Shown: positions 25,367 through 32,442, numbered from the stretch's first letter. The stretch: DNA of 33,445 bases from DASCNA01 sp036011305 (GCA_036011305.1 DASCNA010000313.1:1-33445); one strand, 5' to 3'. A program made the numbers and translations. The notes: generated by a model not told the origin, from the sequence alone.

Positions 25367-25976
25367 TGTCAATTTTTTTCATTGTTTTGTAATGACAGTG
25401 AGCTATTCTGTCTCTAAACTCTTCTGTTAGTAATAATTTACATTCTTTGCGATTAGTCATAAAGAAGTTTTCTGACAGTATTGCAGGCATCTTTGTTTTA
25501 CGCAGCACGTAAAAAGCAGCCTCCTTATCCATGTCACTATCAGACATGTCCTTCCTGAGTTTGTGATAAGAAAACTCATGCTCCATATGACTTAATAATA
25601 TATCAGCATATTTATCTGATTTAGTTTGTCCTGGTGACGTATATACAGAATATCCGTGTGCACTTTCTTTACTAAATCCATTAGAATGAATTGACACATA
25701 TACAGCATTTTTATAATAAGCGTATATAGCATTAGCCCTGTTTACTCTAGTTGATAAAGATATATCTTGCCAATCATTTACTATATCTAAAGCTAATATG
25801 CCATCATCTGCGCATTTCTGTATAATTCTTTTAACAATGTCTCTATTACCAACTCCTTCAAAATATTGACTACCATCCTCCCATTTTGGAGAGCGTTTAC
25901 CAGAGGTAACATATTTACCAGTTTCTGGATCTAACCCACCATGACCAGGATCTAATAGCCAAATTTTCTTACTCAT
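25359..25976 (-). CDS. N-acetylmuramoyl-L-alanine amidase (endolysin)
   Basis: The 205-aa enzyme has the Amidase_3 zinc-hydrolase motifs in order: WLLDPGHGG (His12), the zinc-ligand Glu in QYFEGVGNRD (Glu40), VYVSIHSNG (His97) and AILSENFFM (catalytic Glu169). It should cleave the amide bond between N-acetylmuramic acid and L-alanine in peptidoglycan at lysis. There is no signal peptide, so it needs a holin to reach the wall. It lies among small membrane-protein genes with 8-base overlaps on both sides, while the 3TM holin is about 2 kb downstream. Length matches a single catalytic domain with no separate cell-wall-binding domain. Confidence 0.9.
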   Translation of the reverse strand: MSKKIWLLDPGHGGLDPETGKYVTSGKRSPKWEDGSQYFEGVGNRDIVKRIIQKCADDGILALDIVNDWQDISLSTRVNRANAIYAYYKNAVYVSIHSNGFSKESAHGYSVYTSPGQTKSDKYADILLSHMEHEFSYHKLRKDMSDSDMDKEAAFYVLRKTKMPAILSENFFMTNRKECKLLLTEEFRDRIAHCHYKTMKKIDNG

Positions 25977-26136
25977 CTTTCTTCTTGTATTTTCTTAAAA
26001 CATACCACCTATTTAAGGTGTATCCTAGTGTTGCTGCTAATAGTAATATTTTTAAGGTTGGTTCTAACCAATCACAACAACTTATTCCGAATGCTGCCAC
26101 GTTAGCGCCATAAAGTTTTATATCTGTTAAGTTCAT
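25969..26136 (-). CDS. Small single-pass membrane protein, holin-like candidate
   Basis: A 55-aa protein, MNLTDIKLYGANVAAFGISC then CDWLEPTLKILLLAATLGYT, LNRWYVLRKYKKKDE. There is one strong membrane helix (about 27-40, possibly extended by residues 10-19 as a second weak one) followed by a basic tail. Its stop overlaps the amidase start by 8 bases, the classic place for a holin or holin partner. A separate 3TM holin exists downstream, so this could be an antiholin, a second holin or an unrelated membrane peptide. No family is assigned. Confidence 0.65.
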   Translation of the reverse strand: MNLTDIKLYGANVAAFGISCCDWLEPTLKILLLAATLGYTLNRWYVLRKYKKKDE

Positions 26137-26300
26137 GACCTATTAGCATTTAAAACAGCGTTGCCATTATATTCTGGTTTTGCTACTTTAAAGCCTTTAG
26201 GTTTTATCCTCATTGTAACTGCTTCAGGTTCTTCACATAGATCACATGAATGAATCATTATTTTACCTGTTGGTTGTTGATTTTCTCCATATTGTGGCAT
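26133..26300 (-). CDS. Small CxxC protein, 55 aa
   Basis: Reads MPQYGENQQPTGKIMIHSCD then LCEEPEAVTMRIKPKGFKVA and KPEYNGNAVLNANRS. A CDLC pair (residues 19-22) sits after a beta-like segment, suggestive of half of a zinc site or a redox pair. Function unknown. The stop overlaps the next ATG (ATGA), and the gene is preceded by a 25-base AT-rich spacer, so it may begin its own translational group with the small membrane protein and amidase. Confidence 0.65.
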   Translation of the reverse strand: MPQYGENQQPTGKIMIHSCDLCEEPEAVTMRIKPKGFKVAKPEYNGNAVLNANRS

Positions 26301-26325
26301 AATCTTCTTATTTTGTTGTTAATAA

Positions 26326-26697
26326 CTATACAATGGTACTATTATTCATCATATCTTCTAATACTGGAGCGTTAGGGTCATTTAATACGCCAGCTAAATT
26401 ACCAAACATTGTTTGATCGCTAGAATTCCACTTTTGAGCATCGGGGGTAATATCTGCTGGAGGTTCAGTAGATTCGCCAGACGGATCTGGACCTATGAGT
26501 TTACTGAATGTTTCTAAATCTTTCGCTTTACCTCCCCTGTAAAATCCTGAATTACCGTATTGAACTCCACGAGAAGCTAATTGACTAGCTTTCTCTGCTT
26601 CGGCTTTATCAATAGCTGCTTGTTCTTCTAGATCAGCTATCTTACCATCAATCATGTCCTCATATTCTTGGCGCTCTTGATCTTTTTTTTCACCCAT
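26326..26697 (-). CDS. Hypothetical acidic protein, 123 aa
   Basis: The first 45 residues are a charged helix (KKDQERQEYEDMIDGKIADL, EEQAAIDKAEAEKASQLASR). A Gly-rich turn (GVQYGNSGFYRGGKAKDLET) and an acidic, Pro/Asn-rich C-terminal half follow. There is no membrane helix or enzyme motif, and I recognise no family. It follows the winged-helix gene with a single base between stop and start and could be a small virion or assembly protein. The frame is open along its full length with codon use like its neighbours. Confidence 0.6.
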   Translation of the reverse strand: MGEKKDQERQEYEDMIDGKIADLEEQAAIDKAEAEKASQLASRGVQYGNSGFYRGGKAKDLETFSKLIGPDPSGESTEPPADITPDAQKWNSSDQTMFGNLAGVLNDPNAPVLEDMMNNSTIV

Positions 26698-26698
26698 A

Positions 26699-27127
26699 CT
26701 ACCTTGTTTTATCTTTATTTAGATTAGATATACTTGTATATAAAACCTTCTCTGAATATGTTTTGTTATTATCTTTTTCTGGTATATCTTCTTCTCCTAA
26801 CATAATTCGGTACATTCGACTTATTAGTTGCTTGCACTTAAAGGAAACTTTATATATATTATATTTTTGAGTGGTTCTGTTGCGTTCTCTCCAAACTACT
26901 ATCCAACCCTCTTTTAATAATCTGTTCCAGCGTCTGTTGTCCCAACTGTAAGAGTATGTACCTTTTTTAAAATCGTCTTTTGTAAAGTGATCTATTGCAT
27001 CTAAGTATATTAATAACTCAAGGTCTGCATCCTTAAGATTACATGTTCTACATGCCCATTTACGTATAATCCTGTAATGCTTCAATAGTTTAAGATCTTT
27101 TAGATCAGATGAGGTTAATTTCCTCAT
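26699..27127 (-). CDS. Winged-helix (MarR-like) DNA-binding protein
   Basis: The 142-aa protein has the cadence of a winged helix. Helices are LKDADLELLIYLDAIDHFT and KDDFKKGTYSYSWDNRRWNR LLKEGW, and the wing is IVVWRERNRTTQKYNIYKVS followed by FKCKQLISRMYRIMLGEED. From memory, related 'D.RRWnrLlkdGWi..WR.rNRTTqkYniYkvS' proteins occur near late genes in marine and crAss-like phages and are annotated as MarR-like regulators. It may regulate late transcription. A paired CRTC (residues 26-29) is an extra feature. It starts 8 bases after the preceding stop. Target sites are unknown. Confidence 0.65.
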   Translation of the reverse strand: MRKLTSSDLKDLKLLKHYRIIRKWACRTCNLKDADLELLIYLDAIDHFTKDDFKKGTYSYSWDNRRWNRLLKEGWIVVWRERNRTTQKYNIYKVSFKCKQLISRMYRIMLGEEDIPEKDNNKTYSEKVLYTSISNLNKDKTR

Positions 27128-27135
27128 TTTTCTAT

Positions 27136-27366
27136 CTATTTTTCTGGACCACCAAATCTTCCTCCTTTGGATTCATAATGAGGAACTCCTTCTGAATCAA
27201 CCCAATCTGGAGTTCTTGGGTTACCTTTCGGTACAGTAACTTCTTCACCTAATATTTTTAGTTTTGGTCTAGGAGCATCTTTCTTTTTCTCTTCATTGCC
27301 ATCACCATTACCATTCCTTAAAATGTTATCCGTGAATTTTTGCATACTTGCGTTTCTATGTGCCAT
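27136..27366 (-). CDS. Hypothetical hydrophilic protein, 76 aa
   Basis: A small protein, MAHRNASMQKFTDNILRNGN then a Gly/Glu/Lys linker (DGNEEKKKDAPRPKLKILGE) and a Pro/Gly-rich C-terminus (PKGNPRTPDWVDSEGVPHYE). No structured domain is evident. It lies between groES (10 bases upstream) and the winged-helix gene (8 bases downstream) in the same leftward unit. Function unknown. Confidence 0.6.
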   Translation of the reverse strand: MAHRNASMQKFTDNILRNGNGDGNEEKKKDAPRPKLKILGEEVTVPKGNPRTPDWVDSEGVPHYESKGGRFGGPEK

Positions 27367-27376
27367 ATTTTTTGTT

Positions 27377-27637
27377 TTATAAAACTATTACTACGTCTTG
27401 TTCTTTTATTACTATATATACTTCTCCGTCGATTTCAACATAGAATCCAGCGTGTCTATCATAGTATATATTATCATTAATACTTACTCCTTTAACATCA
27501 TCACCTATATTAACAATCTCTCCTCTTCTATATCTTATATCCTCTCTTTGTTGTTCAGCTAGTAATAAACCGCCCTTAGTTTTAGTTGATGTCTCTTTTA
27601 CTTCTGTTATCACTATATATTTACCAACTGCTTTCAT
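27377..27637 (-). CDS. groES: GroES-like co-chaperonin (Cpn10)
   Basis: The 86-aa protein shows the GroES order. An N-terminal strand KYIVITEVKE leads to a mobile-loop region ETSTKTKGGLLLAEQQREDI with the hydrophobic tripeptide LLL (24-26) in place of the usual IVL. Then come RRGEIVNIGDD, NDNIYYDRHAGFYVEIDGE, and a C-terminal VYIVIKEQDVVIVL. Length is slightly shorter than bacterial GroES (about 97). It should cap the GroEL ring and close the folding chamber. Its ATG overlaps the groEL stop (ATGA), so the pair is translationally coupled, but the order groEL-groES is the reverse of the bacterial operon. Its partner is presumably the phage GroEL. Confidence 0.85.
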   Translation of the reverse strand: MKAVGKYIVITEVKETSTKTKGGLLLAEQQREDIRYRRGEIVNIGDDVKGVSINDNIYYDRHAGFYVEIDGEVYIVIKEQDVVIVL

Positions 27638-29175
27638 GCTCTTAAATTATTAATAACACAATCAGTTGATAGTATAGTTGTTGCTACTGAAGCCGCGTTC
27701 CTTAAAGCACTTTTAGTAACGAGTAAAGGATCGACTATTCCGGACTTTACCATATTAACCGTTTCTCCTGTAACCACATTTAATCCCTTACCTTTTGATA
27801 AAAAAAGATCATGATCTGCCATACCAGCGTTATCTAATATTATTCTGTATGGATAGCAAATAGCATCTAACAAAACTTGTTCACTTTTAGATTTCGCAGT
27901 TATATCATGAGCTGCATTAAGTAGAGCAATACCACCTCCAGGTACTATCCCTTCTTTTATAGCGGCTTTCGTAGCACAAATAGCATCTTCGACTCTATCT
28001 CTTTTTTCTTTTAATTCGATTTCAGAATTAGCCCCTACTTTTACAATAGAGACTTTTGCTAATAATCTAACTAATCTCTTTTCTAGTTTTTTAATTATAC
28101 CAGCACTCTTAGTTTTCTTTATTTGCTCTTCAATATTTTTAATAAGGTCTTTAACTTCTTCTGGCTTCTCTTCAACTTGTAATATAGTCTCGTTTTGTGT
28201 GGTGATAGTCTTAGTGCATTCACCTAAACAGTCAGGTTGTATAGTATCCATATCATCACCTAGATCTTCATTTATAACCGTCGCGCCTGTTATCAACGCT
28301 AAATCATTAAGTGTTTCTTTCTTATTAACACCATATACAGGAGCGTCTATTACATTTACTTTTATATTACCTTGAACTTTATTCATAGCTAAAGCATTTA
28401 CCACTTGTGGATCTGCATCACCTATTATTAATAAAGACTCCTTCTCTTTTATAACAAATTCTAGTATATTTTGAATTTTACGGATATTCTCTATTTTACT
28501 CTCTACTATTAATATCTTTGGTTTTGATAGTTCACAACTACCTTTATTTTGATCTGTGGCAAAATGCTGATTCTTTAAACCCATAGAGTATTGGGTACCT
28601 TCTATTTTTTCTATAGTGGTATCGGGTAATTCATGTGTTTCCATAATAACTACACCCGTCTCATCAACTGACCTAAACGCCTCCCCTATTAACTTACCTA
28701 ATTCCTTATCGTTGTTAGATGATATAGTTGCAACATGATCAATCTTAGCACCTGTTATCTTTTTTGTATTCTTTTCTAAATACTTTATAACTTTACTAAC
28801 AGCTGAATTAATACCATCTTTTAAACTCCTAGGATCTTCTGTACTAGAAACTTTCATAGCTTCTGTAAGTATTGCATGAGCTAATACTGTGGCCGTAGTA
28901 GTTCCATCACCAGCTTCCTTTACGGTTTTTCTAGCTGCTTCCTTTAGTAACTTGGATCCCATATTCTCGACTGGATCCAAAAGTATTACGGATTCAGCTA
29001 CAGTTACACCATCCTTTGTTATTTGTGGATTACCTGCGCTATCTTCTAATATAACACACTTGCCGCCAGCTCCTAAAGTAGAACTGACAGCTTTAGTGAG
29101 TTTATTTATTCCTTCGAATATTTTATTTCTAGCATCATTACCGAAGTTCAGATGCTTAACTATTGTCTCATTCAT
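27634..29175 (-). CDS. groEL: GroEL-like chaperonin (Cpn60)
   Basis: The 513-aa protein is a full-length group I chaperonin. ATPase residues are present: KDGVTVA (Asp55, equivalent to Asp52), AGDGTTTATVLA (Asp90, equivalent to Asp87), and RVEDAICAT (Asp397, equivalent to Asp398). PGGGIALL is also conserved. The apical domain keeps hydrophobic helices for substrate and GroES binding (NIRKIQNILEFVIKEKE, PQVVNALAMNKVQG). Differences from cellular GroEL are that the usual TLGPKGR loop reads TLGAGGK (33-39) and the C-terminal GGM-rich tail is absent (ends STDCVINNLRA). The likely task is folding of phage proteins such as the capsid subunit during late infection. The stop overlaps the groES start. 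Confidence 0.92.
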   Translation of the reverse strand: MNETIVKHLNFGNDARNKIFEGINKLTKAVSSTLGAGGKCVILEDSAGNPQITKDGVTVAESVILLDPVENMGSKLLKEAARKTVKEAGDGTTTATVLAHAILTEAMKVSSTEDPRSLKDGINSAVSKVIKYLEKNTKKITGAKIDHVATISSNNDKELGKLIGEAFRSVDETGVVIMETHELPDTTIEKIEGTQYSMGLKNQHFATDQNKGSCELSKPKILIVESKIENIRKIQNILEFVIKEKESLLIIGDADPQVVNALAMNKVQGNIKVNVIDAPVYGVNKKETLNDLALITGATVINEDLGDDMDTIQPDCLGECTKTITTQNETILQVEEKPEEVKDLIKNIEEQIKKTKSAGIIKKLEKRLVRLLAKVSIVKVGANSEIELKEKRDRVEDAICATKAAIKEGIVPGGGIALLNAAHDITAKSKSEQVLLDAICYPYRIILDNAGMADHDLFLSKGKGLNVVTGETVNMVKSGIVDPLLVTKSALRNAASVATTILSTDCVINNLRA

Positions 29176-29201
29176 TTAATTTAATTAAATTTTATTATAT
29201 T

Positions 29202-29492
29202 TTATTTAAAAGTTTTAACCACTTTAGGTCCGTTAGAAAATTCCACTTTCTTTTCATAATGTTCTACAGACCCATCTATTGCTGCTTCTGCACCATCTAA
29301 TGTTTCTCTTCTTGTAACATCATGCCAAACATCTTCATTATCGATGTCTTGGTGTTCGGTTTGATAAAATCCATTCGGGAGTTGCACTATCCTCCAGTTT
29401 GCTTTAGTTGATAAGTGCTTCCATAATTCAATGGCTTTATCGGATATTTGTGGTGAGCTAGCCCACGATTGAGCTCGGTATAAAAACGTCAT
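29202..29492 (-). CDS. Conserved hypothetical phage protein, 96 aa
   Basis: Reads MTFLYRAQSWASSPQISDKA, then WKHLSTKANWRIVQLPNGFY, QTEHQDIDNEDVWHDVTRRE and TLDGAEAAIDGSVEHYEKKV, with the end NGPKVVKTFK. I recall proteins with 'LPNGFYQTE..d...W.DVTRRETL.GAE.AID' in marine phages, with no known function. The compact alpha/beta pattern suggests one small domain. It is the first gene of the chaperonin group, 26 bases before groEL, and follows the hairpin-bearing spacer after the tail-fibre gene. Confidence 0.65.
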   Translation of the reverse strand: MTFLYRAQSWASSPQISDKAIELWKHLSTKANWRIVQLPNGFYQTEHQDIDNEDVWHDVTRRETLDGAEAAIDGSVEHYEKKVEFSNGPKVVKTFK

Positions 29493-29509
29493 AGTATTTG
29501 GTTTTAGTT

Positions 29510-29554
29510 AAACGTTTGGTTCGTCTTTCGACGTAGGTTCTACGGTTTGTAGAA
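29510..29554 (-). promoter_or_regulatory. Two RNA hairpins in the leader of the chaperonin group
   Basis: On the minus strand the spacer after the tail-fibre stop reads TTCTAC-AAACC-GTAGAA (29554-29538, 6-bp stem). After four bases comes CGTC-GAAA-GACG (29533-29522, 4-bp stem with a GNRA-type GAAA tetraloop), then an AAACGTTT palindrome (29517-29510). No T-tract follows, so it is not a standard terminator. It may be a processing, stability or translation-control element. Confidence 0.45.
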
Positions 29555-29559
29555 TATTT

Positions 29560-31641
29560 TTATGTTAATCTTGCAGTTCCTATCGACCAGTTTGAAACTT
29601 GATCACATATAAGTTCTATGTATCCTCCATTCACAGCTATAGTTTGAGGAGCATTAACTCCATCAATAGTCTCAAGTCCATTAGGTGTTATGACAATATT
29701 GTTAACACTAGCATTATATGTACCGGCTACACTACCAAGACCATCTTTTACTTTTATTATAGTTCCCTTCGCTCTAGTGGTTGCAGAAGCTAAATCAATA
29801 TCAAGATTAACTACTGAGGTATCACAATACATAAAATTTACTGTTTGAGGCACTGCGTAAGGGGTGGTAACAGCATTTACAGTTTGAGATATGAAAGGTT
29901 GGGTGTTTAGAGCTAAGGAACCTGGCTTAATACACATCATTTCTATATGTTGATCGTCGTTGAAGATCTTTGTGCCTTCCGTGGTTAATGAAGGCAATAA
30001 AGCAGTTACTTCAGCAGTTGTAAGTGTTGGGAGAAAGAATCCCTGAGTGGTTGATCTTAACGAAAGTTGTGCTCCCCCAACGTTATCTCCACCAATACCT
30101 ATTCCACCATCAACATTATCAAATCTTAACTGATTACTATCAAGATCTATTATTCTAGCTCCAGATAATGTACCATTAGAAGTATAAATAGTTCCAGTTG
30201 TTGGTGCGGCTGGCGCTTGCCAAGTTCCATTTCCAAATGCGTCAGAGGTTATAACATTGCCTACACCTATTATACCTGGTTCAAAATTAAAAGTCGTTGT
30301 GTTATCTATCTTAAATGTACCACCGCTTATATCAACAAGCCCAGCGGGATTGAGATTGAAAGATAATTGATTCGCGCCTACACCTACTAATCTTACAGGG
30401 TCAGATATGTTACCATTAACGGTATATAGATTAAGAGCGCCCGCACCTACAGAGGTCCAAGTGCCAACACCATTAGCATCGCATGATAAGAAAAATCCAG
30501 GAGATTCAGATCCGTCAGTTATTTTTACTTTACCATTAAAACTGAAGAGTTCACCATCACTACCCGGCGTTGGGTCGTTAATTCCTATTGCATTTACATT
30601 CGAGAACACCCTGTTGAAACCGCCTAGATCAATAGTTTTGTTAGCAACATCAGGACCTAATATCCAATCTTTGTTAGGTACCACACCACCTACACCTGCA
30701 TTTATATCCGCTCTAGAATTACCAATACCACTATATGTAACTAGTCCTCCTGCTACACCAATACCAGTACTACTTGAATCTTTAAATATGAATTGTTCTA
30801 GGCCATAGAAATATGTTGTTGTGGGAGCTACAGCTGGATTAGTACCAGAAAAATCAATATGAGCAAATACGTTATCAGCACTTTTTACTGCTTGAACTGT
30901 TCCTATACCACCAATAGCACCAACACTTAAGCCTCTTCCGTCGTCTGGTCTAATATCTCCACCTGAGGTATTCACTATATTAGTACCAAAAACCAACCCA
31001 GGTGTTATTGTGCCTATGTCACTATTATCTATAAGTGCATTTGTTATGACAGCATCACTAGTTGTAAATACTCCAGTGCCAGCCACTGTTAAATCATCGT
31101 GAAATGTAGCATTTGAAGGCGCAATACCACCAACCGTCATGGTTCCTTGAAAAGAAGTATTCGCAGCAAGCAGATCTGCTAAGTTTGTATTACCTAAAAC
31201 GTCGACATCGTTCGCAAAATCAGCATTACCTACTACATGTAGAGTACTATTTAAGGAAGCGGCACCAGTTGCTTGAAAAATTGAAGATTTTATTGCTGCT
31301 TCAGTGGTTTGCCCTATTCTAGTGCCATCAATGTTTGAATTAGCTGTCCCATCTCCAAGTAAACTTAGTGGACCTGCTCCATCTTTGGTCATTGTGCCAC
31401 TAACACGGAATTGATCTCCTAAGCTTGTGTCCACAAAAAATTCTTTACCAGCAGTAGTGACAACATCACCTCCCGAATTGTATGATCCTTGCATTGAACA
31501 GCAAGGAATGCCAGGCATTAGCGTTAATATTGAATTTATCGTCGCGTGTCTGGTTCTAGTATCATTAGCCGTGTCGCTAATAACAATTAATTCATCCCCT
31601 GTGAGCGTGTTTTTGGGTGGATAAGTTGGAATTGTAGCCAT
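29560..31641 (-). CDS. Tail-fibre-like protein
   Basis: The 693-aa protein starts MATIPTYPPKNTLTGDELIV, then ISDTANDTRTRHATINSIL, a beginning I recall from phage fibre proteins. The body is Gly, Ala, Thr, Asn and Asp rich with many short beta repeats (ATFHDDLTVAGTGVFTTSDA). Two copies of a 'YTxNGxxxxxRxxxxxxNQLxF' module are visible (LYTVNGNISDPVRLVGVGAN with QLSF, and IYTSNGTLSGARIIDLDSNQ with LRF). The C-terminal 150 residues (NGLETIDGVNAPQTIAVNGG, YIELICDQVSNWSIGTARL) look like a fibre tip domain. It probably forms a trimeric fibre that binds the host. It is the first gene of the leftward block and separated from the other tail genes. Confidence 0.65.
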   Translation of the reverse strand: MATIPTYPPKNTLTGDELIVISDTANDTRTRHATINSILTLMPGIPCCSMQGSYNSGGDVVTTAGKEFFVDTSLGDQFRVSGTMTKDGAGPLSLLGDGTANSNIDGTRIGQTTEAAIKSSIFQATGAASLNSTLHVVGNADFANDVDVLGNTNLADLLAANTSFQGTMTVGGIAPSNATFHDDLTVAGTGVFTTSDAVITNALIDNSDIGTITPGLVFGTNIVNTSGGDIRPDDGRGLSVGAIGGIGTVQAVKSADNVFAHIDFSGTNPAVAPTTTYFYGLEQFIFKDSSSTGIGVAGGLVTYSGIGNSRADINAGVGGVVPNKDWILGPDVANKTIDLGGFNRVFSNVNAIGINDPTPGSDGELFSFNGKVKITDGSESPGFFLSCDANGVGTWTSVGAGALNLYTVNGNISDPVRLVGVGANQLSFNLNPAGLVDISGGTFKIDNTTTFNFEPGIIGVGNVITSDAFGNGTWQAPAAPTTGTIYTSNGTLSGARIIDLDSNQLRFDNVDGGIGIGGDNVGGAQLSLRSTTQGFFLPTLTTAEVTALLPSLTTEGTKIFNDDQHIEMMCIKPGSLALNTQPFISQTVNAVTTPYAVPQTVNFMYCDTSVVNLDIDLASATTRAKGTIIKVKDGLGSVAGTYNASVNNIVITPNGLETIDGVNAPQTIAVNGGYIELICDQVSNWSIGTARLT

Positions 31642-31728
31642 AATTTATATATGTGAGTTAAGTTTTTTTGTCTAATATAACTATTCACATATAAAAAACA
31701 AAATTTACAAAAAAATTTACCCTTATCT

Positions 31729-31740
31729 CCTTATATAAGG
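31729..31740. repeat. Perfect 12-bp palindrome upstream of the leftward block
   Basis: The sequence ccttatataagg is its own reverse complement, and a partial copy (ccttatct) lies immediately to its left at 31721-31728. It sits about 90 bases upstream of the tail-fibre start, so it may be an operator for a dimeric regulator. This is a position-based guess. Confidence 0.5.
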
Positions 31741-32002
31741 TATATATAGTATGGGTAGTAAGAAAATATAGGATATATTTTCGTATATAGGCGTAGAAAA
31801 TAAAAAATTATTGCATATATAGAGGTATAGCGTTGCCCCCTCCCCTCTCGATCCCCGCTTCTCTGGGAAACCGCTTTTTCTTTTTGCCCCCACCGTCATT
31901 CTCCCTCTTTTCGTCCAAAACTTTTGACGTTTCCGATCCTTCCCTTCCAATCCATCATCCTATTGGTCTCAAACTATTCAGCTTTTTTCTAGCTATCCTC
32001 CT

Positions 32003-32021
32003 CCCCTCCCCCTCCCATCCC
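32003..32021 (-). other. Canonical G-quadruplex motif within the pyrimidine tract
   Basis: On the minus strand it reads GGGATGGGAGGGGGAGGGG: four runs of at least three G with loops AT, A and A. Short loops favour a stable quadruplex; the plus strand could form an i-motif. A second, weaker candidate lies at 32088-32116 (G-runs of 4, 3, 4 and 3, with loops of 3, 4 and 8). Confidence 0.75.
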
Positions 32022-32029
32022 ATCTCCAT

Positions 32030-32056
32030 CTCATCCGATCTAAACCTCATCCGATC
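32030..32056. repeat. Direct repeat of ctcatccgatc
   Basis: The 11-mer ctcatccgatc occurs at 32030-32040 and 32046-32056, 16 bases apart. Two more ccgatc cores lie at 31933-31938 and 32125-32130. The spacing resembles iterons or protein-binding repeats, inside a C/T-rich background where short matches are easier to find. Confidence 0.6.
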
Positions 32057-32130
32057 CCATCCCATCCTGTCTCCATCTCTGTCCTGTCCCCTCTCCCTCC
32101 TCCCCTCTCCTATCCCTCCATCCTCCGATC

Positions 32131-32160
32131 TAACTACGATCTATCATGGATAATATATAT
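32131..32160 (+). promoter_or_regulatory. T7-like promoter element, copy A (divergent)
   Basis: Reads TAACTACGATCTATCATGG followed by ATAATATATAT. Aligned without gaps to copies C and D (TAAATACGACTCATAATAG then ATAATATAAAT) it matches at about 24 of 30 positions, including TAA-n-TACGA, the +1-like G at 32149 and the ATAATATA block. It directly follows the pyrimidine tract and precedes the first rightward gene. Confidence 0.6.
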
Positions 32161-32179
32161 GAACATTAAAACAAATAAT

Positions 32180-32428
32180 ATGAATAATAAATTTAACCTC
32201 AACGACCTAAGATCCGATGCAGCAGATCATTCAGACTGGTTCATCTTTTCCTACTACAGAGATCATGCTGATATGATTGACTTCATCATCCAAGCCCTGA
32301 TCGGATCTGATTACTATGATGTCATGAACCGTAATCCCCTTACAACAATCCGCTTCGACTTCCGTGGATCTCATCAGGTTCTGAATATGGATGCTTACCA
32401 GTGGTCAGGTTTTGAAGACATCATATAA
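32180..32428 (+). CDS. Hypothetical protein, 82 aa, first rightward gene
   Basis: I start this gene at the ATG at 32180 (MNNKFNLNDLRSDAADHSDW) rather than the in-frame ATG at 32159. The 32159 codon lies inside the conserved promoter element, about 10 bases from its presumed transcription start, whereas 32180 is preceded by ATTAAAACAAATAAT, the same kind of A-rich leader seen before the 33213 gene. The longer form would add MNIKTNN. The protein is acidic and aromatic (FIFSYYRDHADMIDFIIQAL, IGSDYYDVMNRNPLTTIRFD) with no recognised domain. Codons are richer in C/G than in the downstream small genes, perhaps indicating different ancestry. Function unknown. Confidence 0.65.
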   Translation: MNNKFNLNDLRSDAADHSDWFIFSYYRDHADMIDFIIQALIGSDYYDVMNRNPLTTIRFDFRGSHQVLNMDAYQWSGFEDII

Positions 32429-32442
32429 CAATTAATACAATG

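Larger units (their letters stand above)
31642..32158. other. Gene-free divergence region (AT-rich part plus pyrimidine tract)
   Basis: This 517-base stretch separates leftward late genes from rightward genes and holds no credible gene. From 31642 to about 31830 it is AT-rich and should contain the leftward promoter, though I cannot identify one firmly. From about 31831 to 32130 the plus strand is C/T-rich; counting 31981-32130 gives about 77 C, 8 G and 26 purines in 150 bases. Long ORFs here (31833-32153 plus, 31723-31950 minus) exist only because A-containing stop codons are rare. It ends directly against the first T7-like promoter element. Confidence 0.8.

Noticed and set aside
31648..31669. 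AACTTAACTCACATATATAA on the minus strand as a late promoter
   Set aside because: ACTCAC matches the T7 core, but the upstream TAATACG part is absent and only about 8 of 18 positions agree.
31748..31769. Leftward sequence TTACTACCCATACTATATAT as a member of the promoter family
   Set aside because: TTACTAC and ACTATA fit parts of the consensus, but only about half of the T7 positions match and the downstream conserved block is missing.
31771..31797. Possible leftward T7-like promoter (minus strand TCTACGCCTATATACG and following TACGA)
   Set aside because: It shares TACG and some A/T positions with copies C and D but lacks the ACTCA core and the spacing to a G plus ATAATATA. In AT-rich DNA this is within chance.
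31833..32153. A 106-codon plus-strand ORF through the pyrimidine tract, and a 75-codon minus-strand ORF at 31723-31950
   Set aside because: The frames are open because stop codons need A or G in positions that are rare here. The translated products are Pro/Ser/Leu runs or Arg/Gly runs without domain structure, with no plausible leader.
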